Positions 28,805 to 37,904 are shown, counted from the stretch's first letter. The stretch: DNA of 55,992 bases from Streptomyces jeddahensis (GCF_001642995.1 NZ_LOHS01000033.1:1-55992); one strand, 5' to 3'. Notes: a model not told the origin generated them from the letters alone. Made by a program: numbers and translations.

Positions 28805-29338
28805 GTGATGCCCCAGCTGACGCTGCCTGACATGCGCTTCCACGCCTCCTTCCTCGCCGCGGTGAAGGAGTTCACGGACGTGGGCGGCATGGATCCGAAG
28901 AGCCTGCTCGCGCAGGAGATCGAGGAGTACGGGGACAGCTGGCGGGATCCGGCGGTCTTCGCGGCATACGTGGCGGGGCTGCTCGCCGCGCGGGAGCGGC
29001 CGCGCAGGGAGGGCTGGGTTCCGGCGACCACGCTCTGGTACGTGGAGGGCGACACGTTCCTCGGCCGCATCTCCATCCGTCACCGGCTCACCCCGTTTCT
29101 GCTGGAGCGCGGGGGCCACATCGGATACGACATCCGCCCCGGTGCCCGGCGGCGCGGTCACGCCACCGCGATGCTCCGCGAGGCACTGCCCCTGTGCCGG
29201 GGGCTGGGCATCGTCCGGGTCCTGATCACCTGCGACACCACCAACGTGGCCTCGCGGAAGGTGATCGAGGCGGGCGGCGGGGAGTTCGAGGACGAACGCG
29301 GTGGAAAGCTGCGGTACTGGATCCGGACGGGGCTCTGA
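28805..29338 (+). CDS. GNAT family N-acetyltransferase
   Basis: 177 aa (176 if the overlapping ATG at 28808 is used). A typical GNAT fold: the acetyl-CoA motif A appears as RPGARRRGHATAML, followed by the TCDTTNVASRKVIEAGG element common to ribosomal-protein-like acetyltransferases. Acceptor unknown. A weak GAGG precedes the start. It lies between the radical SAM gene and the repeat protein, 15 bases before the latter, so it probably heads an operon that includes the DUF2344 gene. Confidence 0.85.
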   Translation: MMPQLTLPDMRFHASFLAAVKEFTDVGGMDPKSLLAQEIEEYGDSWRDPAVFAAYVAGLLAARERPRREGWVPATTLWYVEGDTFLGRISIRHRLTPFLLERGGHIGYDIRPGARRRGHATAMLREALPLCRGLGIVRVLITCDTTNVASRKVIEAGGGEFEDERGGKLRYWIRTGL

Positions 29339-29353
29339 GGCGTCCTCTCGGAC

Positions 29354-30520
29354 ATGGACCTCGAGAAGCCGCCGGCCGAACGGCCCCCGCAGACGCCACC
29401 CGAAGGCTGCCTGGTGGTGGCGGTCCGCCTGCCCGTGCGGATCGTGGCGCTCGTGCTCGTCGTGCCGGTACGCATGGTGTGGGACGCGCTCGTCGTCACC
29501 GGGCGTTTCCTGAACGAAACGGTGCTGCGGCCGGTGGGCCGGGCGCTGCTGTGGCTGGGGCGGGCCCTGTTCGTGTGGCCGTGGGTGGCGCTGTGGCGCC
29601 ACGTCGTCGTGCCCGTCGCCAAGGGGCTCGCCTGGCTCGGGAACGTGCTGCTCGTCGTGCCCGCGGTGTGGTGCTACCGGCGGGTGCTGACGCCGATCGG
29701 GCAGGGGATCGCCTGGGTGGTGCGGGGCATCGGCGCAGGTCTGGCCCGGCTGCTGGGCTGGATCGGTGCCGGTCTGGCCTGGGTGTACGCGCGGCTGCTC
29801 ACCCCCGTGGGGCACGCGGTCGTCTGGCTGCTCAAGGGCATCGGGGCCGTGCTCGCGGCCCTCGGACTCGGCGTGTACGCCGCCGTGGCCTGGCTGGTGC
29901 GGTACCTGGTCGTCGTACCGGCCGTGTGGCTGTACCGGTGGGTGCTCACGCCGGTGGGGCATGGCATCGCCTGGGTCGGGCGGACGCTCCTCGTCGGCGT
30001 CATCCGGACCGGGCGGATCGTCGGCACCGCCCTCTACTGGACGCTGCGCGTCCTCCTCGTACTGCCCGCCCTCGCCGCCTGGCGATGGGTGCTCGCGCCT
30101 GTCGGGCGGCTGCTCGCCGTCGTCGCGCGGGAGGCCGGCGACGCGCTGGTGCACGCGTGGCGCGTCGCCGGGTACGTGTCGCTCGCCGTCGGGCGCTTCC
30201 TCGGGCGGCTCTTCCGGTGGATCTTCGTTGAGCCGGTGCGCTGGGTGTACCGGAGCGTGCTCACACCGGTCGGGCACCTGGTGCGCGACGCGGTGTGGCG
30301 GCCCGTCGCCGGGGCCGCGAAGGCAGTCGGCCGCGCGACCCGGCAGGCGCTGGCCTCCGCACGGGATGCGGTCCGGCAGGCCCGCGCGGACATCCGGCGG
30401 ATGCTCTTCGGAACGCCTCGGGAGCCCGAGCCGGATGCGCTCGGCCGCACCCGGCGGGAACCTGTGGCGGGCGCGGCACGTACCCTTGATAGAGGTACGA
30501 CGGCTCTCACGAAGGAATGA
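29354..30520 (+). CDS. Repeat-built hydrophobic, Arg-rich protein of unknown function
   Basis: 388 aa. After a Pro-rich N-terminus, residues about 20-340 consist of at least six or seven degenerate repeats of 30-50 residues with the core Y-R-x-V-L-T-P-V-G followed by a hydrophobic, Trp-containing stretch. Examples: YRRVLTPIGQGIAWV, YARLLTPVGHAVVWL, YRWVLTPVGHGIAWV, YRSVLTPVGHLVRD; weaker copies are LNETVLRPVGRALLW and WRHVVVPVAKGLAW. Each hydrophobic run is long enough for a membrane helix but peppered with Arg and Gly, so the segments may be re-entrant or amphipathic. The tail is basic and hydrophilic. I recognise no characterised family. It sits between a GNAT and the DUF2344 gene, probably in one operon. 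Confidence 0.8.
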   Translation: MDLEKPPAERPPQTPPEGCLVVAVRLPVRIVALVLVVPVRMVWDALVVTGRFLNETVLRPVGRALLWLGRALFVWPWVALWRHVVVPVAKGLAWLGNVLLVVPAVWCYRRVLTPIGQGIAWVVRGIGAGLARLLGWIGAGLAWVYARLLTPVGHAVVWLLKGIGAVLAALGLGVYAAVAWLVRYLVVVPAVWLYRWVLTPVGHGIAWVGRTLLVGVIRTGRIVGTALYWTLRVLLVLPALAAWRWVLAPVGRLLAVVAREAGDALVHAWRVAGYVSLAVGRFLGRLFRWIFVEPVRWVYRSVLTPVGHLVRDAVWRPVAGAAKAVGRATRQALASARDAVRQARADIRRMLFGTPREPEPDALGRTRREPVAGAARTLDRGTTALTKE

Positions 30521-30568
30521 ACGACACTGGGCAAGCGACAGCCCGAAGGCCCGCCGCCCGCACCAGCG

Positions 30569-31378
30569 GTGCAGCGCATCCGACTGCGCTACACCAAGCG
30601 CGGCCGCCTCCGGTTCACCAGCCACCGTGACTTCCAGCGCGCCTTCGAGCGTGCGCTGCGCCGCGCCGAGGTGCCCATGGCGTACTCGGCCGGTTTCACG
30701 CCGCACCCGAAGGTGTCGTACGCCAATGCCGCACCCACCGGCACGGGCAGTGAGGCCGAGTACCTGGAGATCGCGCTGACCGAGGCGTGTGACCCGGACA
30801 AGCTGCGTGAGCTCCTCGACGAGTCGCTGCCCGCCGGGCTCGACGTCGTCGAGGCCGTCGAGGCCCGCACCTCGGGTCTCGCCGACCGGCTCACGGCCTC
30901 CGTGTGGGAGCTGCGCCTCGACGGCGTGGAGCCCGCGGACGCGGAGCGCGCCGTCGCCGCGTTCAAGGCGGCGGACACCGTCGAGGTCCAGCGCAGAACG
31001 AAGAACGGCATGCGTACCTTCGACGCCCGTCCGGCGGTCGCGAGCATCGAGGCGCTCGACGGCCTCGCTGCCCGCGACGCACGGGCTGATAGGCCGACCG
31101 ACCAGCCCTGTGCGATACTGCGGCTGGTTGTTCGGCACGTGACGCCTGCCGTACGACCCGACGACGTCCTGTCCGGTCTCCGAGCTGTGGCCGACCTGGC
31201 GCCGCCGGTCCCCGCAGCGGTGACCAGGCTGGCGCAGGGGCTTTTCGATGAGGAGACCGGCACGGTGACCGACCCGCTCGCGCCCGACCGCGAGGCAGTC
31301 ACGGCCGCCCCATCTGTCACTCAAGGGGCCACCGGACCTGCCACCGCGACGGCGGCGACGCCGGAAGGTCCCGCGTAG
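30569..31378 (+). CDS. DUF2344/TIGR03936 radical SAM-linked protein
   Basis: 269 aa. The family signature RLRYTKRGRLRFTSHRDFQR is at the N-terminus, followed by AGFTPHPKVSYANA. Proteins of this family are encoded beside, or fused to, the TIGR03960 radical SAM protein (here 26809-28734). GTG 30569 is listed; the frame is open to a CTG at 30527 (LGKRQPEG...), which lies a plausible distance after GAAGGA and would add 14 residues. Function unknown; a role in RNA or ribosome modification is sometimes suspected because rne follows, but nothing here proves it. Confidence 0.88.
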   Translation: MQRIRLRYTKRGRLRFTSHRDFQRAFERALRRAEVPMAYSAGFTPHPKVSYANAAPTGTGSEAEYLEIALTEACDPDKLRELLDESLPAGLDVVEAVEARTSGLADRLTASVWELRLDGVEPADAERAVAAFKAADTVEVQRRTKNGMRTFDARPAVASIEALDGLAARDARADRPTDQPCAILRLVVRHVTPAVRPDDVLSGLRAVADLAPPVPAAVTRLAQGLFDEETGTVTDPLAPDREAVTAAPSVTQGATGPATATAATPEGPA

Positions 31379-31458
31379 GGACGGACGCCGTAGCGCCGCC
31401 CTCGTACTCGGGAGCCACCTGGGTCGGGCAGCGCACCGACCACAAGACTTTCGCCAGG

Positions 31459-31480
31459 CCGTACGCAACATGGCGTACGG
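31459..31480 (+). promoter_or_regulatory. Inverted repeat in the rne leader
   Basis: CCGTACGC-AACATG-GCGTACGG: a perfect 8-bp stem with a six-base loop, 136 bases before the rne start. RNase E genes are commonly autoregulated through leader hairpins; a role here is inference. Confidence 0.4.
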
Positions 31481-31615
31481 AACCGGCGAGACAGGACACA
31501 GAGAGCTCCCGAGCGGCGCTCGCGCCCCGGAGGGCGGCAGCGCGCAGGACGCGCGAGCCGCGGACGTCACCGGATCAGGTGCGGCGCCCGGGAGCCTGAC
31601 GGGAGAACCGCCCGC

Positions 31616-34600
31616 ATGCTCGAGCCGATCGAACCCAACAAGGGCTCCGAGAACAACAACACCCCCAGCGACACGCTGCCGCCGCGCCGTCGGCGCCGTG
31701 CGGCGTCGCGCCCGGCAGGTCCGCCCGTGGCGGGCGCCGAGGCCGGAGGCATCTCCCAGGCCGTTCAGGCCCTGGGCGATGTCCCGGCCATACCGGCCGA
31801 GGCGTCCGCTTCGTCAGCCGTGCACGAGACCGATGAGGCCGTCCAGGCCGCGCGGGCCGTAGCCGCCGCCGAGATCGCCGACGCGATCGAGGCCGCCGAG
31901 GCCGTGGCCGCGGTGGCCGGGACCGAGCCGGAGGAGGCCTCGGCCTCCGCGACAGCAGCCGAGGAGTCCCAGCCTGCCGCCGCCGGGCGTACGCGCCGCC
32001 GTGCGCCACGCCGGGCCACCGCGCCCGCCGGGGCGCCCAAGGCGGCCGAGACCGCCGAGACGGCCGCCACCGCGGCAGCCTCGCCCGTGGACGAGGAGGC
32101 CGAGGAAGCCGAGACCGTGTCGGACACGCCGGTCGCCGAGCCCGCCGCCGAGTCGGCGGAGGAGCCGGTCGAGGCCGCCGCTCAGGAATCCGCCCAGGAA
32201 TCCGTGCCGGTCGCGGCCGGTCGTCGTCGTACGCCGCGTCGTGCCACCGCACCTGCGGGGGCGCCGAAGGCCGATGCGTCCGCTGGTGAGGCGGAAGAGG
32301 CCGCCGAGGTCGTCGTGCAGGCGTCCGCGGGCGCCGAAGCCGTCGCCGCCGAGGCCGAGAGCGAGCAGCCGGTCGAGGCCGCCGAGCAGGCGCCGCGTGT
32401 GCGTCGTCGTGCGTCGCGTCGTGCCACCGCGCCTGCGGGGGCACCGAAGCCCGTGGCAGAGACCGCTGAGACTGCCGAAACCCTGGAGACCGCCGAGGCG
32501 GAAGCCGTCGTCGGCGCCGAGCCCGCCGCCGAGACGGCGGAGGAGCCGGTCGAGGCCGCCGCTCAGGCGCCCGACGAGGGTGCCGCCCCCCGGCGTACGC
32601 GCCGTCGCGCCACGCGCAGCGTCTCCGCCCCCGCCGAGAAGGCCCAGGCCGAGGAGCCCGCAGCGCAGGAGGCCCCGGCTGCCGAGCACGCGGTAGCGCC
32701 GGAGGCCGAAAAGGTTCCGGCCGCCGCCTCCGCGCAGGCCGCCGTGGCCGCGCCGCAGGCGCCGGCCGACGAGCCGGTGCAGATTCCGGCCGCGGCCTCC
32801 GTCCCCACGCCGGTTTCCGCTCCCGCAGCCGCTCAGGAGGAGCAGGCCGCCGAGGACGAGGGCGCCGCTCCCCGGCGTACGCGGCGTCGTGCCACCCGTA
32901 AGGCCGCCACTGGTTTCGCCGCGCCGGCCGCGCAGACCGCGCGTACGGCACCGGCCGCGGGCGACGAGGCGGAGGGCGCCGCTGCCCCGCGGCGGCCCGC
33001 ACGCCCCGCCGTCGCGGTCTTCCAGCCGCCCGTGTTCACCGAGCCGATGTTCCAGACCCCGGAGCGCGCCGCGGCGGCAGCCGCCGCCGAGGCCGCCGAG
33101 GAACCCGCGGAGACCGCCGAGGCGCGCGTCGCGGAGGAGGAGCACGCGGAGGACACCGGTCCGCGCCGTCGTCGCCGCCGTCGGGGCGCCGACGAGACAC
33201 CCGCGGCCGCCGAGGCCGTCGAGCCCGCCACCGCAGAGGAGCCGGAGACCGCCGAGGACGTCGAGGCGGAGGACATCGCCGAGGCCGAGGAGGCCGAGGA
33301 GACCGGCTCGCGCCGTCGCCGCCGCCGTGGTGGCCGCCGTCGCCGGCGTGGCGAGTCCGCCGAGCCCGAGTCGGGCGAGGGCCTCGACACCGACGAGCTC
33401 GCCGCCGAGCAGGCCGCGCAGGACGCCGAGGACACGGCCGAGCAGGTCGAGGAGGACGCCGAGGAGCACGAGCACGACGAGGAGACCGCGCTCTCCGGCT
33501 CCGCCGGCACCCGCCGTCGCCGCCGTCGCCGCCGCCGCGCCGGTGAGGCGCCGGTCGACACGGAGCCGGGCGAGGGCGACCCGGAGCGTACGGTCGTCAA
33601 GGTCCGCGAGCCGCGCAAGAAGGAGAAGGAGGAGCGGCTCGGCACCGGTCCCGACGAGGTGCAGTCCATCAAGGGCTCGACCCGCCTCGAGGCCAAGAAG
33701 CAGCGCCGCCGCGAGGGCCGCGAGCAGGGCCGCCGCCGCGTCCCGATCATCACCGAGGCCGAGTTCCTGGCGCGCCGCGAGGCCGTCGAGCGCGTGATGG
33801 TCGTCCGGCAGAACGGCGACCGCACCCAGATCGGCGTCCTCGAGGACAACGTGCTCGTCGAGCACTACGTCAACAAGGAGCAGTCGACCTCGTACGTCGG
33901 CAACGTGTACCTGGGCAAGGTGCAGAACGTGCTGCCGTCGATGGAGGCCGCCTTCATCGACATCGGCAAGGGCCGCAACGCCGTCCTGTACGCCGGTGAG
34001 GTCAACTTCGAGGCGCTGGGCATGGCCAACGGCCCGCGGCGCATCGAGTCTGCCCTGAAGTCCGGCCAGTCGGTCCTCGTCCAGGTCACCAAGGACCCCA
34101 TCGGCCACAAGGGTGCCCGCCTGACCAGCCAGGTCTCGCTGCCCGGCCGCTATCTGGTCTACGTCCCCGAGGGGTCGATGACCGGCATCAGCCGCAAGCT
34201 GCCCGACACCGAGCGCGCGCGTCTGAAGACCATCCTCAAGAAGATCGTCCCCGAGGACGCGGGCGTCATCGTGCGCACCGCAGCCGAGGGCGCGAGCGAG
34301 GACGAGCTGCGCCGCGACGTCGAGCGTCTGCAGCAGCAGTGGGAGGACATCCAGAAGAAGGCGAAGAACGGCAACGCCCCGACGCTGCTGTACGGCGAGC
34401 CGGACATGACCGTCCGCGTCGTCCGCGACATCTTCAACGAGGACTTCTCCAAGGTCATCGTCAGCGGTGACGAGGCGTGGGAGACCATCCACGGATACGT
34501 CTCGCACGTCGCGCCCGACCTCGCCGACCGGCTGCAGAGGTGGACGTCCGAGACCGACGCCTTCGCGACGTACCGGATCGACGAGCAGCTGATGAAGGCG

Positions 34601-36028
34601 CTGGACCGCAAGGTCTGGCTGCCCAGCGGCGGCTCGCTGGTGATCGACAAGACCGAAGCGATGGTCGTGATCGACGTCAACACCGGCAAGTTCACCGGCC
34701 AGGGCGGCAACCTCGAGGAGACCGTGACGAGGAACAACCTCGAAGCGGCCGAGGAGATCGTGCGCCAGCTGCGTCTGCGCGACCTGGGCGGCATCGTCGT
34801 CATCGACTTCATCGACATGGTGCTCGAGTCCAACCGGGACCTGGTGCTGCGGCGCCTCCTGGAGTGCCTGGGCCGGGACCGTACGAAGCACCAGGTCGCC
34901 GAGGTGACCTCGCTGGGCCTCGTCCAGATGACCCGCAAGCGGGTCGGCCAGGGCCTGCTCGAGTCGTTCTCCGAGACCTGCGTCCACTGCAACGGGCGCG
35001 GCGTGATCGTGCACATGGAGCAGCCGTCGGTCGCCGGTAACGGCGGCAAGCGCAAGAAGCGGGCCCGCGCGGGCGCCGAGCCGCTGCCCGAGGCCGTGGC
35101 GGAGGCCGCCGTCGCGACGGAGGCGGAGGCCGAGGCGGAGGCGGAGACGGAGGCCGAGGTGGCCGCCGCGGTCGCCGCACCGGTGGCCCTGCCCTCGCCG
35201 GGCTTCGCGCCGGACGAGGAGCTGTACAGCAGTGCCGCCGAGGCGGAGGCCGCGGCCACCCGCGGTCGCTCGCGTCGCCGCGCAACCCGGAGGGCGTCGG
35301 CTCCGGCCGGCTCGCCCACCAGGGTGGAGACGCGGGCTCCCCAGGCGGAGGCTCCGGCTTCCGAGACGGCCCAGGCTCCGGCAGCTCCCGCTGCGGAGGA
35401 GCAGGTCGTCGCCCTGTCCGAGGCGGAGGCTCCGGCCGCCGCCGCGCAGGAGGAGGCCGCGCCCAAGGGCCGTACGCGCCGCCGGGCGACCCGCAAGGCG
35501 ACGGCTCCGGCCGGCTCGCCGAAGGGTGCGGACACCAGCGAGGTGACCGTTCCGGAGACGGCCGAAGCCGGGGCCCCGGAGGCCGCCGAGCCGGTGGCCG
35601 CGCCCGAGCCGGTGGCCGAGCCGGTGGCCGAGGCCGCTCCCGAGCCGGTGGCCGAGGTCGTGGCTCCGGCAGCCCCGGCCCGTCCGCGGCGCCGTGCGGT
35701 CCGCAAGGAGACCGCGCCGACCGCGCCCGAGGAGGCGGCCGTCGTGGTCGTGCCGTCGGCCGCGGAGCCGCAGCCGGCGGGCGAGCAGGCGGAGACGGAG
35801 ACCGGGACCGAGGAGGCCGCTCCGGCCGCCGCCAAGAAGACGGCGCGCAAGACGGCCAAGAAGGCGACCGCGAAGAAGGCCGCCACGAAGAAGACGGCGG
35901 CCAAGAAGACGGCCGCCAAGAAGGCCACGGCCAAGAAGGCGGCGACCGCCAAGTCGGCGGCCAAGAAGACGGCCGCGGCGGAGCAGCAGACTCCGTCCAC
36001 CGTCACCGCTTCGGCGAACGAGGCCTGA
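31616..36028 (+). CDS. rne: Ribonuclease E/G family endoribonuclease
   Basis: 1470 aa, long even for Streptomyces RNase E/G. Residues 1 to about 690 are disordered, Ala/Glu/Pro-rich and contain repeated Arg-rich islands (RRTRRRATRRATAPAGAPK type). The conserved catalytic half (about 700-1135) has the S1 RNA-binding domain (VYLGKVQNVLPSMEAAFIDIG), the DNase I-like catalytic region with VIDVNTGKFTG and IVVIDFIDM, and the zinc-link CVHCNGRG. A second disordered region ends in a Lys/Ala-rich histone-like tail (KKTAKKATAKKAATKK). It processes rRNA and tRNA and degrades mRNA. ATG start after GGGAGA. rplU and rpmA downstream match usual synteny. Confidence 0.96.
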   Translation: MLEPIEPNKGSENNNTPSDTLPPRRRRRAASRPAGPPVAGAEAGGISQAVQALGDVPAIPAEASASSAVHETDEAVQAARAVAAAEIADAIEAAEAVAAVAGTEPEEASASATAAEESQPAAAGRTRRRAPRRATAPAGAPKAAETAETAATAAASPVDEEAEEAETVSDTPVAEPAAESAEEPVEAAAQESAQESVPVAAGRRRTPRRATAPAGAPKADASAGEAEEAAEVVVQASAGAEAVAAEAESEQPVEAAEQAPRVRRRASRRATAPAGAPKPVAETAETAETLETAEAEAVVGAEPAAETAEEPVEAAAQAPDEGAAPRRTRRRATRSVSAPAEKAQAEEPAAQEAPAAEHAVAPEAEKVPAAASAQAAVAAPQAPADEPVQIPAAASVPTPVSAPAAAQEEQAAEDEGAAPRRTRRRATRKAATGFAAPAAQTARTAPAAGDEAEGAAAPRRPARPAVAVFQPPVFTEPMFQTPERAAAAAAAEAAEEPAETAEARVAEEEHAEDTGPRRRRRRRGADETPAAAEAVEPATAEEPETAEDVEAEDIAEAEEAEETGSRRRRRRGGRRRRRGESAEPESGEGLDTDELAAEQAAQDAEDTAEQVEEDAEEHEHDEETALSGSAGTRRRRRRRRRAGEAPVDTEPGEGDPERTVVKVREPRKKEKEERLGTGPDEVQSIKGSTRLEAKKQRRREGREQGRRRVPIITEAEFLARREAVERVMVVRQNGDRTQIGVLEDNVLVEHYVNKEQSTSYVGNVYLGKVQNVLPSMEAAFIDIGKGRNAVLYAGEVNFEALGMANGPRRIESALKSGQSVLVQVTKDPIGHKGARLTSQVSLPGRYLVYVPEGSMTGISRKLPDTERARLKTILKKIVPEDAGVIVRTAAEGASEDELRRDVERLQQQWEDIQKKAKNGNAPTLLYGEPDMTVRVVRDIFNEDFSKVIVSGDEAWETIHGYVSHVAPDLADRLQRWTSETDAFATYRIDEQLMKALDRKVWLPSGGSLVIDKTEAMVVIDVNTGKFTGQGGNLEETVTRNNLEAAEEIVRQLRLRDLGGIVVIDFIDMVLESNRDLVLRRLLECLGRDRTKHQVAEVTSLGLVQMTRKRVGQGLLESFSETCVHCNGRGVIVHMEQPSVAGNGGKRKKRARAGAEPLPEAVAEAAVATEAEAEAEAETEAEVAAAVAAPVALPSPGFAPDEELYSSAAEAEAAATRGRSRRRATRRASAPAGSPTRVETRAPQAEAPASETAQAPAAPAAEEQVVALSEAEAPAAAAQEEAAPKGRTRRRATRKATAPAGSPKGADTSEVTVPETAEAGAPEAAEPVAAPEPVAEPVAEAAPEPVAEVVAPAAPARPRRRAVRKETAPTAPEEAAVVVVPSAAEPQPAGEQAETETGTEEAAPAAAKKTARKTAKKATAKKAATKKTAAKKTAAKKATAKKAATAKSAAKKTAAAEQQTPSTVTASANEA

Positions 36029-36036
36029 TTGTCTGA

Positions 36037-36072
36037 CGCCCCCGGTGCGGCGATGTCGCCGCACCGGGGGCG
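36037..36072 (+). terminator. rne terminator
   Basis: Perfect stem with arms CGCCCCCGGTGCGGCGA and its complement around TG, 8 bases after the rne stop. Confidence 0.8.
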
Positions 36073-36309
36073 TCGGGCTGCCTGGTCGGGTGCCGTAGCG
36101 CCGCGCTCCAGTTCGAGATCTCGCACGCCCTCGCGGGCGCCGTTCTCGCACGTCAGGGCGCGCATGCCGCAAAGCGTTACATCTCTCCCGACGACCCACC
36201 CCGCCACTTGGAGCGCGGTGAAGTCCGTGTAAAACTCATCTGTCTAACGGAGAACACGCATGCGCGAGTTGGGGAGAACCCGCGCCTGCGCCAGGGGAGG
36301 GGATGGTCG

Positions 36310-37659
36310 ATGGCGCACGTGCGCCTCAAGGGCACCGGACGTCACCGCGCCGTCAAGCCGGTGAAGGGCGGGCGCCAGGCGGTGGCCCTGGCCACCGTGC
36401 TGTCGGCGGCGGGGATCCAGGCAGCCGGCACGGCGGGAACGGCCAGCGCGGCGGACACGCCCACCTGGACCGAGGGCCCGATCTTCAACGACCCGCTGGG
36501 CACCACCGAACAGCAGTACGCGATCCGCACCCGCCTGATCGAGCTCACCAACGCCGCCCTGCCCGGCTCGACGATCAAGGTCGCCGTCTACCACGTGTGG
36601 GAGGCGTCGGTCGTCAACGCACTCGTCAACGCCAAGAACCGCGGCGTGAACGTGCAGATCCTGCTGGACGAGTCCAGCATCAGCGACCGGCCCACGAACA
36701 CCTCGTACAACACGCTCGCGGCCGCGCTCGGCACCAACACGAAGCTGTCGTCCTACGTCACGACCTGCCCCGTCGACAAGTCCTGCATGGGCAACCCCAA
36801 GGACGGGGTGTCGATCATGCACAACAAGTTCTGGCTGTTCTCGGCGGTCCAGGGCGCCACGAACGTCGTCGTGCAGACCACCTCGAACTCCACGCCGTCG
36901 GCACACACCAAGTTCTTCAACGACGCGCTCCTGCTGCCGAACAACCCCACGATGTACGACGCGTACTCGGACTACTTCGTGGAGATGGTCGGCAAGAACT
37001 GGGCCGCCTGGGACTACCGCTCGGTCAGCAACGGCCTGTACAAGGCGTACTTCTTCCCGCGGGCCGGGTCCACCCGGGACTCCGACACGGTCTACTCGGT
37101 GCTGAACAACGTACAGTGCACGTACAAGAACTCCGCCGGAGTGACCCAGAGCACCAAGGTCCGCGTCGCGATCTTCAAGTTCACGCGGCAGGCCATCGCG
37201 GACAAGCTCGTCTCGCTGAAGAAGGCGGGGTGCCAGGTCAGCATCGTCTACGCCGAGACCGACAGCATCAAGAGCTCGGGGTCCAAGGGCACCTGGGAGA
37301 CCCTCCACACGACCGGCGGCCCCTCCGTGAGCTGCTACAACGACGACCGCGACCCCACGGACCCCACGAAGAAGATCACGACGCCGTACATCATCCACTC
37401 CAAGACCCTGCTGGTCGAAGGGATGTATGACGGCAAGATCAACAAGGTCAGCTTCATCGGGTCGGGCAACTACACCGGTCCGGCGCTGCGGGAGAACGAC
37501 GAGACGATCGTCAAGGTCGACGACGACTCGGTGCACGACGCGTACCGCGTCCACTTCGACCGCGTGCGGTCGGTCGCCTGGCCCGGCACTGCCGACACGA
37601 CCGACCTGTGCAAGGGCGTCAAGCCGCTGCCGCAGGACGGCGAGAAGCCGACCCCCTGA
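36310..37659 (+). CDS. Secreted phospholipase D-like protein with altered HKD motifs
   Basis: 449 aa with a Sec signal peptide (basic N-terminus, hydrophobic run, cleavage after ASA near residue 48). Two PLD-type half domains follow. The first has HNK (IMHNKFWLFS) and the second HSK (IIHSKTLLVEG) with a downstream FIGSGN. In true HKD enzymes the Asp lies four residues after the Lys; here those positions are Ser and Glu. It may still hydrolyse phosphodiesters, since His and Lys are kept, or may be a binding protein. The ATG at 36310 follows GGGGAGGGG. It interrupts the usual rne-rplU neighbourhood and has its own terminator upstream. Confidence 0.85.
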   Translation: MAHVRLKGTGRHRAVKPVKGGRQAVALATVLSAAGIQAAGTAGTASAADTPTWTEGPIFNDPLGTTEQQYAIRTRLIELTNAALPGSTIKVAVYHVWEASVVNALVNAKNRGVNVQILLDESSISDRPTNTSYNTLAAALGTNTKLSSYVTTCPVDKSCMGNPKDGVSIMHNKFWLFSAVQGATNVVVQTTSNSTPSAHTKFFNDALLLPNNPTMYDAYSDYFVEMVGKNWAAWDYRSVSNGLYKAYFFPRAGSTRDSDTVYSVLNNVQCTYKNSAGVTQSTKVRVAIFKFTRQAIADKLVSLKKAGCQVSIVYAETDSIKSSGSKGTWETLHTTGGPSVSCYNDDRDPTDPTKKITTPYIIHSKTLLVEGMYDGKINKVSFIGSGNYTGPALRENDETIVKVDDDSVHDAYRVHFDRVRSVAWPGTADTTDLCKGVKPLPQDGEKPTP

Positions 37660-37712
37660 GGCGGCCACGGGGCTCGGCGTGAGGCGGGGGAGAAGCCCGG
37701 GCGGGGCCCGGT

Positions 37713-37741
37713 TTGACCCCTCACTTCGGGCCCCGTAACCT
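37713..37741 (+). promoter_or_regulatory. rplU-rpmA promoter
   Basis: -35 TTGACC (37713-37718), 17-base spacer, -10 TAACCT (37736-37741): the best housekeeping sigma promoter in the window. Start predicted near 37748, giving a leader of about 157 nt before rplU. Confidence 0.75.
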
Positions 37742-37904
37742 TGACCGTCGGCGTGTCCACTGATGCGCCCCACCCCTGTAAACCCTTTCCTCCCGGATTC
37801 CAGGGATTCCAAGGTTCTGCCGCGGATTCCGAGGTCCAGGGAGAGGCCGTCCGTGCGGGCGGCTGGACTGCGGGGGTCCCGTTCCGAGCGAGAGAGAGAT
37901 GCGC

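Noticed and set aside
31814..36199. 1461-codon open frame on the minus strand opposite rne
   Set aside because: Shadow of the G/C third-position bias; the translation is low-complexity and rne on the other strand has clear catalytic motifs.
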